A DNA stretch of 64,000 nt from a bacterium (GTDB lineage: Bacteria; Patescibacteria; JAEDAM01; Absconditabacterales; Absconditicoccaceae), in NCBI GenBank assembly GCA_017442645.1, contig JAFRZH010000031.1, positions 1 through 64,000 on the forward strand, read 5' to 3'. Shown piece after piece: positions 32,804-43,774 of this stretch. A model generated the notes under the pieces. The model was not told the DNA's origin. It saw only the letters and a list, made by a program, of their open reading frames with translations, and ran no database searches. Both the position numbers and the translations under genes were made by a program. Each line of letters opens with the position of its first letter. The first letter of the stretch is position 1.

Positions 32804-35113
32804 ATGATAAACTTCCTTAAAATAAGTATTGTTATTATTATGATAGGGGACTCTCTCTTATCGTTTCTTTTTGCTGTTGATGAGGAAGGTGGTCTAAATA
32901 TAGATGAAAAATCTTCTTATTCTTATCTTGAAAATGTAAATGATTCTTTTCCTCAAGAAAATAGTTCTTTTGTAGAAAACAATGAAGGAGAAGATTATTT
33001 TTTTGAGTGAAGTTTACAAGATGATAGTAATACTATAGTTAATTCTCTTCTAGTTGAAGTTGATATGGATGAGAAAATTGAGGTGATTGAGCAGAAGGAT
33101 ACAAAGGAGGATACAAAGGAGGATACAAAGGAAGATACAGAGGAAAATACAGAAGAAAATGTAGAGGAAAATGTAGCAGAAGATGTAGAGAAAGATACAG
33201 AAAAAAATACAGAGGAAGACACAGAGGAAAAAATAGACTGAAAACCTCAGGAACAAGTTCAGAAAGTGGATAGTAAAAATGAGGAAATAGATCAAAAAAC
33301 AACTTTTTATTGATGATGAGATGATATTGTTGTATCTTCAATAGCGGATAATAGCTCTGATCGTTCTCTTTTATCAAAACAAATTATATCTAAAAAATTA
33401 ATTTCTAATAGGTTTGAATCCTGATATCCTCAAGAGTGAATTGTTTTTGATTTTCAATGAGGAAATATTTCTTCTACAGATTCTGGTTTTATAGTCATTG
33501 AAATTAATCAGTGTTATTCTCAAATGATAGGAAATTTACTTCCAGAAGATCCTAGCAAGGAATGATATGCTTTTTTATGATATAGTACTTGTCAAAATTG
33601 AATATGAGAAGACTGTTTTACTTTGTGAAAGTATGAAAACTTTTGTGATTATGATGATTTAAAAGAAGGGAATTTTATTCTTTATGCTCAATATCAGCAG
33701 TTGCCAACTTTGTTTATTCATTCAAACGGTGGAACATATTCAGATTCTTCTTCTTTTTCTAAAATTATTGATACTGGGAGATGTTATTTTGATACTGTGC
33801 AAAATATTACTCATTCTGATCCTCAGAAAGAGGGGTATCGTTTTTTAGGATATAGTACTTGTGAAAATTATGATGGAGAAAAGTGTGTTTTTTTAGAAAG
33901 TACTGAAGATTATTGTCATAGTATTTTATTTTCAGATCCTCAAAATTTTGAAATTCATTTGTATGCCGTTTATGAACAATTTCCTATGATCTTGCTTGAT
34001 GGAAATGGGGGATTGTTTCAAAATAATAAAGGGTTTGTGTATAAGATTATTGATACAAGAAATAAATATTGGTATTTAAATCCTTGAAATTTGGCTCAAG
34101 AACTGGTTCAACAGGGAAGAGATTATCCTACAAAATTTTGATATAATTTTTTACATTATAGTACTTGTAAAGATGATAATGGAGTTGACCAAAATTGTAA
34201 AACTTTGGGACTTTATGATAATATGAATACTTCAGATTTTTCTTCTTTTTTACAAGAATGATTACTTCGTTTATATGCAATTTATCAAAAAGTTTCTGAT
34301 ACAGAAACAGTAAATGAATATACAGTTACTTTTGATTTTGGAGATAGAACAGAGTCTTTTAATGTCCTTCATGGTGAGAAACTTTCTCCTTTAGCTATTG
34401 ATAAAATTTGATATTCTTCTGAATGGTATTATCAAGGGGGAAAGTTTGATTTTGATCAAGAAATTACAGAAAATATGCTTTTAACTGCAAATTATGTCCC
34501 TGAAGAGTATCAGATTATTTATCAGGTTGATCAAGATGTTATTCATTCTAATCCTCATAGTTATACTCTTGAAGATCATATTCAATTGTGAGATGCAAAG
34601 AAAGATTGATTCTCTTTTCTTTGATGGTTTACGGAAGAGGGAGAAAAAATAGAGGTTATAGAAGGAAGTTGGAGAAAAAATCTTGTTTTGTATGCTCGTT
34701 GGGTAAAAAACGGATTTATTCTTTCTGCTCCTGATTATTTTATTTTTGATAAAGATGAAAGTGGAAATCCTCTTAGAGTTAGTTGAACTCTTCAAAAAAG
34801 TTTTACAGAAACCTGAATCTTTTCTGTTCTCGATTATGAAGGAAGTCCCGATTGGTATACGACTCTTGCTTTTTCTGATTTAGATTTATGAAACCAAAAA
34901 AAGGCAGAAGTTTTGATTTCTTCCGAGAATTATCTTTTTAATGATTTTGTTAATAATGAAAATTCTTCAACTCATTTATATTCTTTTATAAGAAAGAATG
35001 ATACTTCTCAGATCCAATATTCCGAATTATTAAATATTACTCTTATGATTCCTGCGTATACTTCTTCAAAAGAATATTCTTGAGTTATTGTTTTTACTTT
35101 ATACGAAGAATAA
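32804..35113 (+). CDS. Secreted surface protein with acidic tetrapeptide repeats and InlB B-like repeats
   Basis: 769 residues. Signal peptide at residues 1-23 (MINFLKISIVIIMIGDSLLS...). Residues about 99-142 are eleven tandem tetrapeptides of the type [DN][TV]xE. The rest holds several copies of a Listeria-Bacteroides (InlB B/Flg_new) type unit with EGYxFLGYSTC and LYAxY, each with conserved cysteines (for example STCENYDGEKC). Near residue 600 a unit lacks the Cys and ends ARWVKNGF. The last 120 residues form a different beta-rich domain. It is likely an adhesin displayed on the cell surface. Neither an LPXTG motif nor a C-terminal anchor is seen. Confidence 0.8.
33098..33229 (+). repeat. 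Eleven 12-bp tandem repeats in a surface gene
   Basis: Units such as GATACAAAGGAG code for DTKE-like tetrapeptides, diverging from DTKE to NTEE and DVEK. The first three units are almost identical at DNA level, suggesting recent expansion by slippage. Confidence 0.85.
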
Positions 35114-35114
35114 G

Positions 35115-35143
35115 TAAAAAAAAGACTCAAATGAGTCTTTTTT
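35115..35143. terminator. Bidirectional terminator between convergent genes
   Basis: AAAAAAGACTC pairs with GAGTCTTTTTT across a four-base loop. Confidence 0.9.
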
Positions 35144-35148
35144 GAAAA

Positions 35149-36492
35149 TTAGTCTTCCTTTTTTGAACATTTTTTTGTTTTCTTTTCTGTTTTTTTATCT
35201 TCTTCCTCGTCTTCTTTTTTACTTTTTTTTGTTGTTTTTTTCTCAGTTTTTTCTTCCTCTTTTTCATTAGGTTCAGATTTTTTAGATTTTTTTTCTGCCA
35301 CCTTTGATGGATGAAAATATTCGTAAAGTTTTTTCTCAACAATAAGATTTTCGAGATTAGAATTCCAATCAATTCCGAGGTTTAGTAAATCTGATACTTT
35401 CATAAGGATAAAAAATTTTTTTAGACTTTCTGCCGCTTTTGTCTTGATATCTTCGAAAAAGTTGTTTGCTTTATCCTTTAGTCCTTCTAAGTATTCTTTT
35501 ACTTTTTCCTTTCCTCCTAATTTTTTTTCTAGGGAAGCAATTCTTGCTTTAAATTCTTCTTCAATTAATGTCTTTGGAATTTCAATTGAAAAGAATTTTT
35601 CATTCAATTTAGTAACGTAATCTTCTACTACTTTTACTAATTCTTCAGTATGTTTCTCTTCTTGCATGGTCTTTTTTATCATACTTTTTAATTCTTCTAT
35701 ATTTTTACATTCATTTCCAAAATATTTTTTGATCGTTTCTTCATCGAATTCAGGAAGAATTTCTTTTTTTATATCTTTTATGATAGCTTTTAATTTGATT
35801 GTATCTTCTTTTAATTTCTTTTTTAATTCTTCAGGCAAAGAGTCACTCTTCTTTATTTCAATACTTTCATCTTTCTTTTTCCCTTTAAATGTTTTTTCCC
35901 AAAATTTTGATTCTTCAAATTCTTGTTTCCCTAGATAAATATTTCCTCCACGTGTGCTTTCTCCAGATTCATTAATACTTTCAATTTCAATCTTAGAAAT
36001 TGTTCCTTCAGAGATTTCATCGGTATCTTGGTAATCAATGTACATTCTTTTTAATCTATTTACTCCTTCTTCTACTTCTTCATCGGAAACTTCTGTTGAA
36101 ATTTCTTTAATACTTTCTTTTTCCCATTTTTTATCTTTTATCTCAACTTCAGGATAAACATCTAAATAAAGTGTTACAGTAGTTATATCTCAATCTTTTT
36201 CATCCTTAAATCCATAAGGTGATCCGATGAATTTTATCTCTTGATTTTCTTTTAATACTTTAGAAATATCATGATCTACAATATGTTCTATAATTTCTGC
36301 ATCTATTTGTTCAGGAGATACTTTTTGTTCAACTAATGCAGTTGGAATATGTCCTTTTCTGAATCCAGGAATATCTAAGTAATTTTTAAACATTTCTATT
36401 ACATGTCCTCTTTCTTTTTTCTTATCTTCTTCAGAAAAACTGATGGTAACCATGTAATTGGATTGATCTCCTTTTGTAATTTTGTATGCCAT
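35149..36492 (-). CDS. tig: Trigger factor-like chaperone
   Basis: 447 residues. The ribosome-binding N-domain motif appears as YLDIPGFRKGHIPTALVEQ (the family GFRxGKxP signature), preceded by VTISFSEEDKKKERG. A long helical C-terminal domain follows (TLIEEEFKARIASLEKKLGG). The central PPIase domain is reduced or very divergent. Trigger factor holds nascent chains at the ribosome exit. The last 55 residues are an almost pure Lys/Glu/Thr/Asp tail with one Cys, unusual for the family, and contain another KKSEPNE patch. MAYKI was chosen as start because an upstream in-frame ATG adds only a non-conserved hydrophobic stretch. Confidence 0.82.
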
Positions 36493-36592
36493 AAACGAAT
36501 AAATTAAATAACTAAAATTCGATTGGTAGTATAAAGATATCTCTTTAAAATGCAAATGCTTTTATTTTTTGACTCTATTGTTGTATAAATAT

Positions 36593-38380
36593 CTACTCTT
36601 CTCCCAAGAATCCATCACTCTGCAGATTCCACAATTTCGCATACGTTCCATTCAAGTTCAATAATTCATTATGACTTCCTTTTTCAATAATCTTTCCTTT
36701 TTCCATCACCACAATTTTGTCCATTTTTCTAATCGTTGAAAGTCTATGCGCAATAACGATACACGTTTTATTCTTCATCACTTCTTCCATTGCTTCTTGG
36801 ATTAAAACTTCCGATTCACTATCAAGTGCTGAAGTTGCCTCGTCAAGTACGAGGATTTTTTTATTTTCCAAAATAGCTCTGGCAATTGCTACTCTTTGCC
36901 TTTCTCCTCAGGAAAGTTTAATACCTCTTTCTCCTACCAAAGTATCATACCCTTGCTCAAGTTTTGAGATAAAATCATGACATCTTGCCATTTTACAAGC
37001 GGCAATCATTTCTTCTTCAGTGGCTTTCAGATTTCCATAGCAGATATTTTCTCTGAGACTTCTGTGAAAGAGAATCACTTCTTGCGGAACGAGCGAAATC
37101 TGACTTCTCAGACTTTCTTGGGTAACTTCTGAAATATCTTGATCATCGATCGTGATTTTCCCTTCAAAAAGATCATAAAATCTGAATAACAACTTCGTTA
37201 AGGTTGATTTCCCACTTCCTGATTGTCAAACGAGTGCAACCTTTTCTCCTGGTTTAATTCTCAAATCAAAATGTTCAAAGACTTTCACCTCATTGGAATA
37301 GCCAAACGTGAGGTCCTGAAATTCTACCTTTCCTGCTCAGACTTTTAATTTTTTTTCTGATTTATCGACGATTTCATGCGGAGTATTGAGAATTCTAAAC
37401 ATTTCTACACTATCTCCGTAAATCGTATTCACCGTTTGTAAAAGGCTTACAATCTCCAATCTTCGTCCAAGTGCGCGCACATAGGTATAAAACATGATAA
37501 TCATTGCGGCATCAAAAATCCCCATTTCTCGGTATTTCAAGCTCAAAAACATCACTCCAAGTACACAAATACATTCAAATCCTTCACACCACAAACGATT
37601 GATATTATGTTTCACATCTCTTTGATAATTGGCATCACTTCGCTTTTGGAGGCTTTGCTCATAGGCTTGGACTTCTTTTTTCTGAGAATGAAAGGTCAAA
37701 ACATTCATACTATTCCCTAAAATATCTGACAAAATCCCAGAACTTTTCGACTGTAATTCATTTCTTTTGACTTCATATTTTGTTTCCGTTTTGTAACATA
37801 GATAAGCAATAAGACAGTATCCTACTGCAAAAACAAGAAACGCGATTCCCATATAAAGATTTTTCTGGAAAGCAATGACGATAATTCCGATAAAAAAGAA
37901 GAGAAAGTTGAAGGTTTTTTGGATGGCATAGAGAAATTTATGATGAGCTTTGATTCCTTTTTTCGTTTGTGAGAAAACGGATCCACTAAAATGATTGGCA
38001 AAAAACGTGTAGGAATGATTCAAAAGATATTCAGGGATTTTATCTCGAAGATTCGTTCTGATTTCCATGGTAACTTTTCGATAAAGCCATTTGATAATCA
38101 CACTAAAAATGGTCTGAATCATCAATAAAAATCCCACAAACAGAATAACCGTTCCCAATTGTTTAGCGATTTCTGAATCGAGAAGCTCCGTATTAGTTGC
38201 AATGGTTGCAATTTGACTATACACTTTTGGAACAAGAACGGACAGAGTAGCACTAATAAGGAAAAGAAAGGTATAGATGAAAAAACGCGTCTTTTGAGGT
38301 ACGGTTTCTTTTCGAAAAAATTTAAAAATCTGAAAGACTGATATGGTTTCGGTTGGTTGTTCTTTATTTTGTGTTGTCAT
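36593..38380 (-). CDS. ABC exporter (permease-ATPase), copy 1
   Basis: 595 residues: six-helix ABC membrane domain (1-340) and ATPase domain. Walker [10 protein letters not shown] near 388, Q-loop [14 protein letters not shown], signature KLSGGERQRVA near 492 with TGA for the first Gly, Walker [13 protein letters not shown] and H-loop VIAHRLSTI. From VGAGKVEFQ onward the ATPase is almost identical to that of the second exporter at 39249-41042, while the membrane domains differ. The pair may form a heterodimeric exporter of a lipid, peptide or drug. The start at MTTQNK is preferred; ATG at 38440 is possible. Confidence 0.93.
36600..37345 (-). repeat. Duplicated ATPase-domain segment, copy 1
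   Basis: About 745 bp aligned with 39256-40000; the encoded proteins differ at only about ten positions that I can list (for example SNEV/SKEV, GNLK/GKPK, LEQ/LES, KTC/KNC, EKGK/ENGK). Confidence 0.8.
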
Positions 38381-38470
38381 TCTTCGTTTCAAATAAAAGA
38401 TAAAAATTCTTATGCTGACTTTAAAAGTTCTTCTCGCCATCAGTAATGTTTTGGGAGTTCTCCAACAATA

Positions 38471-39226
38471 TTAGGTATTGGTTACTATTATTTCTCTTCA
38501 AAAGGATTCTGATTCTATAGGTTGCATTGCATATTTTTTTATTTGTTGTCAATTTCATCGTTGTCAGTTTTTATTCAGAGGAGTTTGATAGTGGATAAAA
38601 TTATGAGAATATTTTCTTGCTTTCTTATTATAAAGAGACTTTGGAGAATTCTTTGGATAATGAGAATCAACATAAGCAATTAACTGTGGATTAGTTTCTT
38701 TGATAAGTGTTCTCAATTCTTGTGAGAGTGAATCACTATTCATTAAGCATTCTTTTCGTTGTAATCGATGATTTAATTCATGAATAATAAGTCAAAAAAT
38801 TTCAGCTTTATCTCATTCTCAAGGAACACAGCCCCAATCTTGTTTCTCCTCACATCGAGTATAATTTCTCGAAATAAATAAGGTATTAGAGTATACTTCA
38901 TAGCGACAACATTCGTCATCAATAATCTTTAATTTAATAGGGAAAGTAATTCCCATATATTTTTTTATGAAGTGAAAAGCTTTTTTGATAAAAGTATCGA
39001 TATTAGTTATAGCGTGTAATTTTTTGATGTCTTCTTGATGAGATAATAATAAGTTTTGAAAAGCTTCATCGGTTTCTGAGAATTGTACATTAGGAGCACG
39101 AAAAGTTCATTTAGGAATCTTGATTGATTTTGCTGAATGTTTTGGAAAATATAAAGTTCTAAAAAGAGACTCTTTTGTTGGATTGTGATAATCAGGCTTA
39201 TATGAGATAATGTGAGTTTTTTCCAT
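38471..39226 (-). CDS. Small HExxH protein, putative zinc metalloprotease
   Basis: 251 residues, not recognised as a whole. FGLIIHELNHRLQ contains HELNH (residues 149-153), a zinc-protease HExxH motif in a hydrophobic helix. Before it lie NTLFISRNYTRCEEKQDWGC and a Cys pair (DDECCRYE). The C-terminal region has Tyr/His/Lys-rich segments and no second obvious zinc ligand, though a downstream Glu or His could serve. No signal peptide. It lies between the two paralogous ABC exporters on the same strand (22 bp after the second exporter's stop), so a role in processing an exported peptide is a reasonable but untested inference. Confidence 0.6.
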
Positions 39227-39248
39227 AATAACAGTGTTAAATAAAATA

Positions 39249-41042
39249 TTATTCTTCTCCTAAAAATCCTCAACTTTGAAGATTCCAAAGTTTTGCATAC
39301 GTTCCATTGGTATTCAAAAGTTCTTGATGACTTCCTTTTTCAATGATTTTTCCGTTTTCCATTACCACGATTTTGTCCATTTTTCTGATTGTTGAAAGTC
39401 TATGCGCGATTACGATACAGTTTTTGTTTTTCATCACTTCTTCCATTGCTTCTTGGATTAAAACTTCTGATTCAGAATCAAGTGCTGAAGTGGCCTCGTC
39501 GAGTACGAGGATTTTTTTGTTTTCCAAAATTGCTCTGGCTATCGCAACTCTCTGTCTTTCTCCTCAGGAAAGTTTGATTCCTCTTTCTCAAACAAGCGTA
39601 TCGTATCACGATTCAAGTTTCGAGATGAAATCATGACATCTTGCCATTTTACAAGCGGCGATCATTTCTTCCTCCGTTGCTTTTGGTTTTCCATAGCAAA
39701 TATTTTCTCTTAAGGATCTATGAAAGAGAATCACCTCTTGAGGAACAAGAGAAATTTGACTTCTCAAAGATTCTTGCGTAACCTCTGAAATATCTTGATC
39801 ATCGATGGTGATTTTCCCCTCAAAAAGATCATAAAATCTGAATAATAACTTCGTTAAAGTTGATTTTCCACTTCCAGACTGTCAAACAAGTGCGACTTTT
39901 TCTCCTGGTTTAATTCTCAAATCAAAATGTTCAAAGACTTTCACCTCCTTGGAATATCAAAACGTGAGGTTCTGAAATTCTACCTTTCCTGCTCAGACTT
40001 TTAAATTTTTTTCTGATTTATCAACAACTTCATGGGGAGTGTTTAACATTTCCAGCATCGGAGTCGCATCTCCAAGGGTTTCATTCATTCCTTGAAAAAA
40101 TTCTACACATTCTTCCACCGTTTCTGAAAGACTTTTAGTATACATTTCAATCAAAACGACTACTCCAAGAGAGAATACTCCCAATTCGAAAAAGTAAATC
40201 GAAATCAGTAAAATACTCACATAAAAAAGCACATCAAGTCCATACATTCCCAATTTCATCCAAGCATACTTTTTTTGAAGATTGAGGAAAATCGTTTTGA
40301 TTTCTTTGATTCGAAGGCTTAGATTTTTACTTTCTCTTTTTACGGTTGCAAAGGTGAGAACATTTTGTTGATTGGTGATGATATCGGAAAATTTTCCTTC
40401 CATTTCATTTTGTTTCTTATGCCAAATCACATCTTGCTTCTCATAATACTTTGAAACTTTAGCTACGACAAAACCATAAAGACTCGCATAAATCAATAAC
40501 ACAATCCCCAATCGGATACTTTTGGAACTGACAATCACGAGCAATACAGGAACATACAAAAACAAATCCATTACATAGAAAAATAATTCATCGGTAATGA
40601 ACAGATATCCATCGATGAGCATATGAACAGAGGAATTAAGCGTTCCTGAAGACGCATTCGCAAAGAATTTGTAGGAATTGTGCAAAAGATAACGCAGACA
40701 CTCCGTTCCGATATCTTTACAGACAGGATATTCAAACTTGGAAAGAATAATAAACTGAATTACTCTGAGAATTAGCTTCAAAAACACTATAAAAGCATAA
40801 ATTCACAGAAAAAGAAACGCACTTTCTGCTGCAGTTTCGAGGGTAAGTTCTGGATTTGAAATTGTATCCACAATTTCACTATAAAGAACGGGGGCCAATA
40901 AGTAAATACATCAAAAACAAAATGCTAATATCGCGACAAAAATCCAAAATCGTTTTTTATACGGTTTCGTCTTTTCTCGATACCATTTGAAAAGATCTTT
41001 TTTTGTAATTTTGGGGGTAGAGGGGGTAGAAGTTTGAGTCAT
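39249..41042 (-). CDS. ABC exporter (permease-ATPase), copy 2
   Basis: 597 residues, same architecture as the exporter at 36593-38380. Six membrane helices (for example [20 protein letters not shown]) are followed by an ATPase with Walker [47 protein letters not shown] and VIAHRLSTI. The membrane domain is clearly divergent from copy 1, so they are not recent whole-gene duplicates, while the ATPase halves are near-identical. It heads a leftward run of exporter, HExxH protein, exporter. Confidence 0.93.
39256..40000 (-). repeat. Duplicated ATPase-domain segment, copy 2
   Basis: Partner of 36600-37345. Many third-position differences coexist with almost no amino-acid changes, so the similarity is not an assembly artefact. 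Confidence 0.8.
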
Positions 41043-41168
41043 CGTTCCTCTTGAAAAAAGAATAAAATCAACTTCTCTCAATTATAGAGAAATATTCGCA
41101 AAAAATCAATTCTATAAAAGAATTACCATTATAGAATACGGAGAAAATTGAAATTTGTGACAGAAAAT

Positions 41169-41825
41169 TTATCAAAGTCCACCATTTTCATCAACGGGTC
41201 CTTGAGGGAGCTTGGGAGAATTTTCTTTTGGTTGTGGAGTTAAAAAATCTCGAAAATCTGGTTCCTTTGGAGGATTTTCTATTTTTTCTATTCTTTGAAT
41301 TTGTTCTCTAAACGAATCTGTTTTTCGTCCTCTTATTGTGTCTGGGTGAGGATAATGAGAAGCTGAATTTGTTTCACGGTCTTGTTTGATTATCTCTAAT
41401 GCACTAGAATCATGTTCAATAGCTTCTTTTAATGCTAATTTATAGGTAATATCTTCTTCGTATCGTTTAAAAATTTTATTTCGTGTCTTTTGTATTTGAG
41501 AATTTATTTTTTCTTCAGGAATCGTAATACTGTAATTAGAGTCAGATTTTTCTTTGGTATTTTTTGAAAAACTTATCGAGTTAACGAGTTCTTTTATATA
41601 AATTTTAACTTTTGGATCGGAAAAATCAATATTAAGGGTATCGTTTTGTGCTTGTTCCTTGAGCCTTTTTTCAAATGTTTTGTAAAGTATTTCATTACTT
41701 GATTCTCACTCATGAATTGTGATAGTAAAATCTGGTGAAGAACAGGAAAGAATATGAAAAAGTAACGCTACGAATAAGCTTGTTGGTATATTCTGTTTCC
41801 TTTTTCTATATTCGATCTTTTCCAT
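41169..41825 (-). CDS. Putative lipoprotein, unknown
   Basis: 218 residues. A hydrophobic segment (LFVALLFHILSCSSP) has a lipobox-like ILSC with Cys at about residue 28. The mature part is charged, helical, and ends in a Pro-rich tail (PPKEPDFRDFLTPQPKENSP) then GGLG. It contains a KEKSDSN patch encoded by the repeated word at 41547. Not recognised. It follows the similar lipoprotein at 41860-42489 on the same strand. Confidence 0.65.
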
Positions 41826-41859
41826 GATTGTTTTTTAAAAGTACAAAAATATGACTTAT

Positions 41860-42489
41860 TTATGGATTAGATCCTGCAACTTGTTGAATTCTTCTTTTTG
41901 TTGCTTCTATCCCCTTTGTATTACGCTCTTTGTCTTCTCTTATTCTTTGTATGTTTGTTGTTGTTTCTTCTAATTCTAATTCTTTTTCTTGTAATGTCTC
42001 TTTTAAACTATCAATTTCGTATCTTTGTTGTTCCTTTTTCTTTGTCTTTTCCCCCTCCAATAACTCTTTTGTTTTATTGTCCTGGTTTAAGATTTCTATT
42101 CGAGTTTTCCATGCGTATTCTTTAATAAGCGGTTCTGGGATCTTTATAGAATCTCCTTTCTTAGATCTTTCAAATTCTTTGTATCTTGTTATTGCGGAAT
42201 CATGGAGAGTAAAAAGTTTATTTGCATAGTCTCTGATTATTTCGTTTATTTTTTCTGGGCTGAGGTTGATGTTGTATCCTCTGGTTGCCATTGAGTCATT
42301 GATAATGTGTTCTATATGGGGAATTGTTGCATCTATAAATCCACTATTTCATTCTTCTATTTTGATAGTTCTATATTCCGGATTCTCTGAACATGCAGAA
42401 AGTATACTTGCTATGCATAGACTGATGATTGTATTCATTATCATCTTGTTGTTTTGCTCATACTGATTAATTCTCGTTTCATTAGCCAT
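41860..42489 (-). CDS. Putative lipoprotein with coiled coil
   Basis: 209 residues. The hydrophobic segment NTIISLCIASILSACSENP has a good lipobox LSAC. The C-terminal 90 residues are a Lys/Glu/Gln coiled coil (KETLQEKELELEETTTNIQR). Start at 42489 is needed to include the signal; an internal ATG at 42291 is not the start. Not recognised; a periplasmic or surface-anchored structural protein is plausible. Confidence 0.65.
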
Positions 42490-42517
42490 TTTTATTTTCT
42501 TAATAAGAATAAAAAAT

Positions 42518-42552
42518 TATTATCTATATAAATATTTATATTTTATTGTCAA
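42518..42552 (-). promoter_or_regulatory. Promoter for the lipoprotein pair
   Basis: TTGACA at 42547-42552 with TATAGA-like -10 about 18 bp downstream on the minus strand, roughly 30 bp before the ATG. Confidence 0.45.
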
Positions 42553-42649
42553 GAGTAATTGATTAAAAAATACAAAAATTGAAAAATGCCTTGAAAAAGA
42601 GAGACAAATCATTATATGATATTTACATATTTATTTTTTATTGCTTTAT

Positions 42650-43066
42650 ATGAAAGTGATTAAGAAACTTATTTCAAATGTTTTGATTTGTTCATGATTA
42701 CTTTTTCTTTTTGCGTATTATGAATATGGTATTAAGATTTCTCTTCATGAGACTTCACTCGCACATCGAACTTTTACGACAGAGAATATTGTTTCGGTTT
42801 TGATTGTTTTTTGAATCTTATGACTTCTTTTCTGGATTATTAATTCTCCTGTAAAGAAAATTTTGAGCATCTTAACAATTCCTGTCAATGCAATTACGTT
42901 GTGATTATTTTCTTTGGTGCTTAATGTTGTTGTCTTTTATTTATTTCAATATGTTGCCAATCATTATCTTGGTTGAGTAAATGTTGAACTTGGAACAATC
43001 CTTCAGACTTTTGTTCTTTCTTTATTGATGGCAATTGGAATTACTGTACTTAATAAAATATTTTAA
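42650..43066 (+). CDS. YvlD/phage-holin-4-like small membrane protein
   Basis: 138 residues with four hydrophobic segments. The pattern NSPVKKILSILTIPVNAITLGLFSLVLNVVVFYL matches the YvlD family (PVKPLLxLLTLPxNxLTLGLF type). These inner-membrane proteins are often linked to envelope stress or lipid export, without a firm biochemical role. TGA encodes glycines within the helices. It lies 19 bp before the tethered HTH gene and is probably co-transcribed with it. Confidence 0.75.
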
Positions 43067-43085
43067 TTTTTGTAGATATATTTAA

Positions 43086-43694
43086 ATGAAACATTTTACA
43101 ATTACGAGAGATAAGGCGGCTGAATTACTTTGAATCTCTACAAGAACGATTGATAGATATATAAAATCTGGAAAATTATGATATAAAAAAGTAGCTAATA
43201 AGGTTTTTTTAGCTGTGGAGGAAATTGACTCATTGAAGAAGGAATTTGAGGTACTTCATCAAGAGGTTGCTACGGAATTGGTGAATGATGGAGAAAATAA
43301 CGCAATTCAAAGTACAGCAATTTCGCAGAATAATTCTTCCGTTGCAGTTAAACCTAGTATTGATCTTGCAGCTATTGAGGACAAAATTGATAAATTTTCT
43401 TTGATTTTCGTTGAGAAAGATAAGATGATTGATGAGAAAAATAGAGTGATTATTATGCTTCAAAAGAGAATCGCAGAATTAGAGACAAAAATTCAATCTA
43501 TGATTGCTTTGCCAGATTATACGAAGGAAAAACAGGAAGCCTTAGAAGAAAAGAGAGCTTTAGAAGAAAAACTTGAAATTTTAAGAGGAAGACTAAAAGA
43601 AGAGTGAGTTAGAACTTATGTTCTTATGTGATTTGCTTTAGTTTTGCTTGCAATTACGATTTTCTTATTTATTAAGTATAATAGTGTGAATTAA
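43086..43694 (+). CDS. Membrane-tethered MerR/excisionase-type HTH protein
   Basis: 202 residues. Residues 1-45 (FTITRDKAAELLGISTRTIDRYIKSGKLGYKKV) are a winged HTH of the MerR/HTH_17 excisionase type. A coiled coil spans about 90-175 (KDKMIDEKNRVIIMLQKRIAELE and EEKRALEEKLEILRGRL). The protein ends with a membrane segment (YVLMGFALVLLAITIFLFIKY) and a six-residue tail. A DNA-binding domain with a C-terminal membrane anchor suggests a membrane-bound regulator or a DNA/membrane tether. Followed by a terminator. Confidence 0.78.
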
Positions 43695-43700
43695 TGAATT

Positions 43701-43731
43701 AAAAAAGTAAGGTTGATCCCTTACTTTTTTT
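43701..43731. terminator. Intrinsic terminator
   Basis: GTAAGG pairs with CCTTAC across TTGATC, flanked by six A and seven T. It serves the HTH operon and possibly the convergent gene. Confidence 0.85.
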
Positions 43732-43774
43732 GGAGTTTTTTTTAGTAATTTCTTTTGCATTGTTTATGAGGATA

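Noticed and set aside
33039..33377. Minus-strand ORFs of Phe/Leu/Tyr-rich repeats
   Set aside because: They are antisense shadows of the acidic tetrapeptide repeats in the surface protein.
36593..41042. Assembly duplication of one ABC gene
   Set aside because: The copies have many silent differences and different membrane domains, so they are two real genes.
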